Shown: positions 58,531 to 64,000 of the stretch, in pieces | Layout of the letters: every line of letters starts with the position of its first letter | Numbering within the stretch: position 1 is the stretch's first letter | Source of the DNA: Serripes groenlandicus | Lineage: Eukaryota; Mollusca; Bivalvia; Cardiida; Cardiidae | Assembly (NCBI GenBank): GCA_031761405.1 | Contig: JASEVX010000011.1 | Location: 28,626,874-28,690,873 of the forward strand | Direction of reading: 5' to 3' | DNA length: 64,000 nucleotides | The notes under the pieces: model-generated | Seen by the model: the letters and a program-made list of their open reading frames with translations, nothing else | Database searches by the model: none | Told to the model about the DNA's origin: nothing | Program-made: the position numbers and the translations under genes

Positions 58531-59503
58531 AGTGCAGCCGTTTTCACAGTTATGTGAAATACAGAACAGAACAGAAATGTTTTAATTGACATTAAGCATA
58601 TATAAGCTCATAGTCACATAAAACATACATATAAATAGACATACATGTACTACAGAAAATGGCATGTCGTTTAATACATACATATACATAACATTGTTAT
58701 CATAATTTTATACATTTAGGTTGAAACGTGAGAACACTTCCGCTTATTGTTACGTATTCCTGGAACATACAGCATCCAGTACTGGTCATATACTAATATT
58801 TCATGTTTTACCATTACCTTTCATCATCTACACACATCCGATAATATTTGTGACAAAAGCATTTATTTATTTATCTAATCATTTTGCAGATCTTAGCAAC
58901 ATATACGATACTCAAAGTGTTCAGTTTAAACAAATTAAAAGCATTCATTATATGTTGTAGAGAGGAAACGGGTATTTTTTCTATACAGGTGAATGGCTGA
59001 CACCTCCTTACAAAACGAAACCTAAGAAGCTACCAACCTGACATTCACACTGTTTATGTATTTGTTTATCTATTGTGTATGTATTGTTATTAATAAAACA
59101 CAATGAGATCGAAACATATTTTCAGTATACATACAAAACAATAAAGATATATCATGTTTAAGTTATTGCACATATACACAACAATATTTTTACCCTTTTT
59201 CCCCTTAGATGACTTTTTTGGCCTTTTATTTTATTATATTTTGAAGTCATTGTAGGGAAAGAAGCAATCTTGTTCACATTCCTGCTTTTCTCACAATGTC
59301 TTCCATCCTCGATCTTTGGTTGTTTCTTCCGATGTTTTCTATTTAAGTATACATGGTATATAGTATGCATGGTACACACTGACATTATATATACCTAGAC
59401 ATAGTGTATACGTGTACATATATAAACATTGAACAGAATAGTGGTATTTTACACAAATTAATAGTATTTACATAGATTACATGTTCATCTCTTCTTAGTT
59501 CCA
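58531..59503. other. Non-coding part of the hAT-like element, probably LINE 3' UTR
   Basis: AT-rich with many stop codons on both strands. Its position just 3' of the nested LINE frame suggests part is LINE 3' UTR, but no tail repeat was identified. Confidence 0.4.
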
Positions 59504-62060
59504 TTAGTCACCTGTACTGGCTAGAAAATAGTCCCTTCGCTTCTGGAATGCGTTTTTATAGAAATATGAAAGGTTTAGTAATGTCTTTTTTTTTTTACTG
59601 GAGTTCAGTAATTCAAAATATTTATACATACTTGGATTGTTAGAAAGGTATTTAGTTACATATTTTGATCGAATTAAATTATAGTGCGGGCAAATTAGGG
59701 TAAAATGATATTCATCTTCTATATCATGTAGTTGGCATAATTCACAATATCTTTCATTTCTGTTAGTGTTATTATATCTTCCGGTTTCTATTTTTAAAGC
59801 ATGGGATGATAGTCTTATTTTACTGATGAGGTTTCGTTGTTGTTTATTGTCTAGAATATCAATATAGCTTGATCTTTCGTAATTAGTTTTCATATATCGA
59901 AACGTATTCAATGACGAGCACATGTGTATACTAGTAGCCAAATTATTTATATGTAGGTATTTCATGCTAATCATGAAGGATGGTATAGAACTGTTTATAT
60001 GAACTTCTTCGGGGTATAGCCATATTTCATTAAATCCTGAACTTTCTAAAAAACTGTTAACTCTGTTACACCAGTTTTTAACTTGTGAGTCATTCTGTAT
60101 TTCTTGATTTTGAAATCCGACTATTGTTGATAGAATACAGTTTTTTGTTTTATTGTGAAATAGTTTTAACCAGTATTTGACTATGCGTATTTTTCGTCCT
60201 ATTATCAATGGGTAACGACAAAGTTCTGATAACAGTGATAGAGAGTTTGCTGTCATTTTAACATTAAGAATACGTTTGCAGAATTCGATGGACTATTTCG
60301 ACATTTTCTGCTTGGTTTAGGACCCATACCTCGTAGTTGTAGCTCAATATTGAGTTAACATAACTATCAAATAAACTGAGTAAAATATTGACTGGTAGAT
60401 TGTATTCTTTGGTAACACTTGATAGTGATCCAATCGCCCTTAGCGCTTTTCCTACGAATGAATTACATGTATTTGCTTGGTGAAATGAATAATAATAATA
60501 AATAATATCCTTAGATAGTTTAAACTGTTCTCTACATATATTGTACTGCCCACATATGACCATACCCAATCACGCCCGGCCCTTCCCGCTTTCCTTAATA
60601 CCATAAATTTTGTTTTGTCTATGTTTACCGTTAATTTCCATTTAGTAGTAAGCATTGTAACCCTTCCCTTGTCTCTGATACAAGTACCGCGTCATTTGCA
60701 AACAGGAGTAGGTATATGGTAATTTGATCAATTGTTAATCCTTCAGATACATCCTTTTGAAAGCAGGTTTCAATTGTCGTTTATAAATAAAGAAAACAGT
60801 ATCGGTGAGGTTATCTCCCCTTGGAATAGACCTATATTGCTGTCAAAGAAATCTGATTTTACATGTTTAATGCACATTTTGACATTTGAGTACATCGACC
60901 GTAAAACTGTAAAAAGCTTACCGTCGACAACCGATTTGATATGTTTATGCCATAACGCATCCCTATCTATGGTATCATATGCCTGTTTAAAGTCAACAAA
61001 ACATGTAAACAGTTTACTCTTACTATTTAATTGTTTTTTCTATTAATGCGTTTAAAATAAATACCGCATCCACCATGCTATATCCTGATTTAAAACCGAA
61101 TTGAGCGTCCGTCAGGATATCACCTTCCTATGTCCATTTCTTTAACCTATTGTTTAATATCTCTGTAAAAAGCTTAGCAAAACAGCTAGTTAGAGTATAA
61201 GAGTCGGACGAATCACCCTTCTTAAAAATAGGTATGATCAGCCCTTTACACCAAGTCAATGGGAAATTTCCTGACTCTTGGATATAATTAAAGACCAATA
61301 AAAGTGCATTTCCCGTTAAATGTATGCTCTCTTTGAAATATTCGTAGATTATATTATCAAAGGAACATGCTTTATTGGTACTTATCTGTTTGCAGGCAGT
61401 ATTTAGTACCTTCCACGTGATTGATTGATCTAATTCTTCAAATGTTTCCGATTTCAAATTCTGGCCCCGAAACTATAAAACTTTTAAAACGTTCTCCATG
61501 CTCAGAAATGAACTCCATGCTCCAAATAAGGCTTCGGATTGGTCAATTTGGAGAACGAATGTGCTTCTGACCAATCAGATTCTTGAGCACAAATGCTGAG
61601 TACAGATTAAACTTTTATAGTTTTGGAGCCTGATCTTGGAGGTTGAAATCGTTATGTACCTCACTATTTATTGATTCATATGTTTTGGCCGATCATTTTC
61701 TAAAGTAATCGTGAAATTGGTCTAATGAGATTTCCGCGTCAGAAACCAGATTTTTACCTTTTTTAAACATTTTCCAAAAATCGCGAGGTTTTGCCCGTCG
61801 CATTTCATTCATTTTTACAGCTATATTTCTGTTATACTCTGACTTCTTTTTCCTACGACAGTACTTATAATCTTTACGTTTCATAACATATGATATGCGG
61901 GCTGACTCGGATTGCTCACGGTTTAGAATCTTTGTAGCTATTTTGTACGCATCTCGTTTGCTACCGCATTCCTCATCAAACCAGTGCTTTTGATGATTGT
62001 CTGTATAAATGAATCTATAGCTTTTATTTGGGATGGTTTTGATAAAGTATTTACTTCCAC
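59504..62060 (-). pseudogene. Decayed LINE (reverse transcriptase and C-terminal domain)
   Basis: Minus strand, pieces in order. Linker WFDEECGSKRDAYKIATKIL (about 61,985). Region at 61,693-61,884 with PRDFWKMFKK. RT palm with FKQAYDTIDRDALW (about 60,990) and LFQGEITSPILFSLFIND (about 60,820). The catalytic box reads LLFANDAVLV (about 60,700), so the first catalytic Asp of the usual F/YADD is Asn. Thumb with KWKLTVNIDKTKFMVLR. Last, a 250-codon frame (59,504-60,256) with a zinc-knuckle-like CELCQLHDIEDEYHFTLICPHY split here as CELCQLHDIEDEY and HFTLICPHY. Frameshifts separate the pieces and the endonuclease is missing. It is dead. Confidence 0.88.
61459..61634. mobile_element. GGCCCCGAAACTATA-type MITE nested in the LINE
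   Basis: Inverted ends TGGCCCCGAAACTATAAAAC and (inverse of right end) AGGCTCCAAAACTATAAAAG. It interrupts the LINE between NDFN and NLKSETFEE. Same family as 20,057 and 53,248. Confidence 0.85.
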
Positions 62061-62499
62061 ATTAATTGAAATAGCTGGAGCATAATTCGACTAGCTGATC
62101 AGAATCACTCCTGTAACAACATGTACTCTAGTCTCTCAATGTGTGTTGCTAAATATTGTAAAAACAATTCTTTGTACTTCGGGTTCAATTTTATAGCCCG
62201 TTTCGGCGATTCATACTTTCGATCATTTCGAAAGTTATTTATTTTTTAAGGTAATCGATAATGGTGCATGATTAGAAAATCCTGTGAATATATTTTATCT
62301 ACTTTTCTGAGTACTCGGTTACTTGAATTACTAACCAATTAATCGAATTGTGGCCAGACCCTTTTGCCTATACTAGTATATGATATATATGTACAATGTA
62401 TAATGTTGAATAATTTTATATGGCAATAAAATATGTTTAAACTAATTAATCGGATAACATACGGTTAACCGGGTAACCGATTAAACGCTGACATCCCTA

Positions 62500-63375
62500 C
62501 TCTTAAAGTATCCAATACACAAACCGATCGTGTCTTTCGCGAATTTGTGATCGGCAAAAAATCCAAAAATTATCCGCTCCCGTGCAGTGAAGTATCATGA
62601 AAGCAAGTTTCTTACAGTCTATGTACATGTATGCAATGTGTTAAATAATTGCAATGGAATTTAAAATCACCGAAGGTAGGATATCGTATATATTTAGTGG
62701 GGCCTTTTGCCGTTACAAAAAGTGTTCAGTTATACCGAAGAAAATACCATTGAGTTGTGCTCTCGGACAACAAACATAAGAGCTTTTTTTTAAAGATAAA
62801 ACTAGAAAACTATCCATTTCACATCTACATCTGTATGTCAAATGTGTCCTGAATGCTTCGTGAGCTCAGTTGCAATCACCTTTTTTAAAAGGACCTCGTT
62901 TTTTTAAACAGATCAGACAGCACGGACACCCAGGTTGTTCTGGACCTTCACTGGTCGAAAATGCCATGTGACTGGTTTTGCTGTAGCCTTGCTCATTTAG
63001 TATTAATCCTTGAATAACTTACTAGAGGGTTGGTACTTGAGCACAAAGTGAAAATACAGGGCATATCAGAGACCTAGATAAGAGGAAGTGAACAGGTCTT
63101 TTCCCCTCAATATTTCTCTTATTTCTCACCAGCATCCTATATTGTGGGTACTCAAAAAAATCGTCTCACTCAGACAATTATTTTGTGTACCCATAACATA
63201 GGGTTTGAATGTCAAACAAGGATATTAGAACATGAAAAATTCCCCTTATCTAGAGCTCTAGTGCAAATCTGTCTAACTGGAACATTTATCTAATTATCTC
63301 CAATTTTGATAAAGTTAGAGACCTACGGTCATTATTCTCCCGTCTATTTTATCTTGGAATAAAACCTGTATAAAA
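62500..63375. other. Intergenic sequence shared with unit 1
   Basis: Collinear with 23,720-24,570 (for example CGATCGTG-CTTTCGCGAATTTG and GTGACTGGTTTTGCTGTAGC). No gene seen. Confidence 0.55.
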
Positions 63376-64000
63376 CAAGAGTTGCTGCAAGATGCAGCAG
63401 TTCGATGTTAGCGCGGGAATCATTATTGTATGGCTAAAGAAATACTGTTTGATTCGAAAAACACGAAACCCGCTTTTAAATATAGGATATAAATATATGA
63501 TAACAATAGTGTTTTAGTTAAATACGTAATAAGAAAACAAAAATACCTTTTTACCAACGTGTTGAACTTGATCTCCCAGAATTATTGAAAAACATTTGTC
63601 TGCGCATGCGCGGACTTTTTCCCTTGATATATTCAGGGACACTATAGTGTCCCTGATATATTCTTAAATCGCAAAATCGCAAAATTTAGCACAATAACTT
63701 CGCATTGATGAAAATATTCCCATTTTCCTGTTATTAAAACTCCGGTGGTTCCCAGTGATGTTACATAGACTCCGCTCTGGTATACTGCTTGAGTTCAGTG
63801 AGGGATAAATGTACCGGGAACACGTATAAATATCACTTTTATTAGTCCAGCAGATTTATAGCAAATTTTATGAAAATTTTGCTATTTGTGGTAAAAGCAG
63901 GAAATTTTGTACAAAGATTCTGATTGACTATACACGCAATTTAAGCTATGGAGGCAAGCTGAATTTTGCCAACTTTTGGTTTTATTTCAATATGGCCGCC
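63376..64000 (-). mobile_element. Helitron/Helentron-like element on the minus strand, runs off the right edge
   Basis: On the minus strand it ends in hairpin TGCTGC/GCAGCA (63,383-63,399) followed by CTCTTG (63,381-63,376), the same 3' arrangement as the three plus-strand elements. It includes a perfect 22-bp palindrome at 63,634-63,655. The 5' end is outside the window. Homology to unit 1 stops exactly at its border. Confidence 0.65.
63634..63655. repeat. Perfect 22-bp palindrome
   Basis: The core AGGGACACTATAGTGTCCCT is its own reverse complement and extends by one base pair each side. Confidence 0.95.

Larger units (their letters stand above)
56728..62499. mobile_element. hAT-like element, 5.8 kb, with nested LINE and MITE
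   Basis: Ends are TAGGGATGGCAACGGTTACC and its imperfect inverse (first 8 bp perfect), with subterminal GGTTAACCG motifs. Flanks CTTTTAAA (56,719-56,726) and CTCTTAAA (62,500-62,507) form an 8-bp duplication with one mismatch. Unit 1 has a single CTTTAAAA at 23,713-23,720 with continuous flanks. hAT elements make 8-bp duplications and often begin TAGGG/CAGGG. No transposase was found, so it is non-autonomous; nearly half is a nested LINE. Confidence 0.87.
34033..63375. repeat. Tandem segmental duplication, unit 2 (carries gene B)
   Basis: Unit 2 is paralogous to 2,868-24,570. It is longer mainly through insertions absent from unit 1: a TIR element at 37,240, unexplained sequence at 39,010-40,880 and about 42,700-43,600, a 2.9-kb tandem-repeat element at 45,327, a foldback element at 50,464, a SINE at 51,824 and a hAT-like element at 56,728. 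Homology stops at 63,375, where another element begins, so the real unit end is not seen. Confidence 0.85.

Noticed and set aside
58940..59130. Plus-strand LINE 3' end (AATAAAACAC...GATCGAAAC)
   Set aside because: Resembles a retroposon tail, but has no repeat tail or target duplication, and the nested LINE runs on the other strand.

Overview
The window is animal nuclear DNA. It has AT-rich introns bounded by GT/AG, no operons, dense SINE/MITE/LINE debris and long CT and AAT microsatellites. The host is most likely a bivalve mollusc. This is inferred from a fibrinogen-related secreted protein with a PAN/apple-like front module, from tRNA-headed SINEs sharing one 3' module, and from elements with about 165-bp tandem units and a 3' hairpin. 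No species is claimed.

The layout is a head-to-tail tandem duplication with a period near 31 kb. Unit 1 starts at about 2,868, directly beside a LINE that fills 1-2,868. Unit 2 starts at about 34,033. The two can be aligned by eye from 2,868/34,033 to about 24,570/63,375, where unit 2 is interrupted by another mobile element running off the right edge. Each unit holds one five-exon gene on the plus strand: gene A (8,764-15,733, 330 aa) and gene B (36,576-49,106, 331 aa). All splice sites and phases agree and both reading frames are intact. Each encodes a probable signal peptide, a Cys-rich PAN/apple-like module and a complete fibrinogen C-terminal domain with a DxDND-type calcium site, so both are probably secreted lectin-like recognition proteins. 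Exons 2-4 are almost identical between A and B, but exon 5 differs at about 21 of 88 residues.

Because the units are paralogous, each acts as an empty-site control for the other. This allows many insertions to be dated after duplication and their target duplications read directly: TTAA (piggyBac-type MITE), an 8-bp near-match (hAT-like, 5.8 kb), 13 bp (SINE), CTAG (small TIR element with a 5S rRNA-like core), and insertion into a T-run (2.9-kb Helitron/Helentron-like tandem-repeat element). A 36-bp minisatellite lies 3' of both genes, with about 39 units in unit 1 and 1.5 in unit 2.

Other content: a LINE with a 908-codon reading frame at the left edge, separated from its only plausible start by one in-frame TAG; a decayed MULE transposase; a second, decayed LINE nested in the hAT-like element; a C2H2 zinc-finger pseudogene; a 0.75-kb near-identical local duplication carrying CT repeats; and a 200-N assembly gap at the place where unit 2 holds a 365-bp CT tract. 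The 24.6-34.0 kb interval has no gene I can support apart from the zinc-finger pseudogene.
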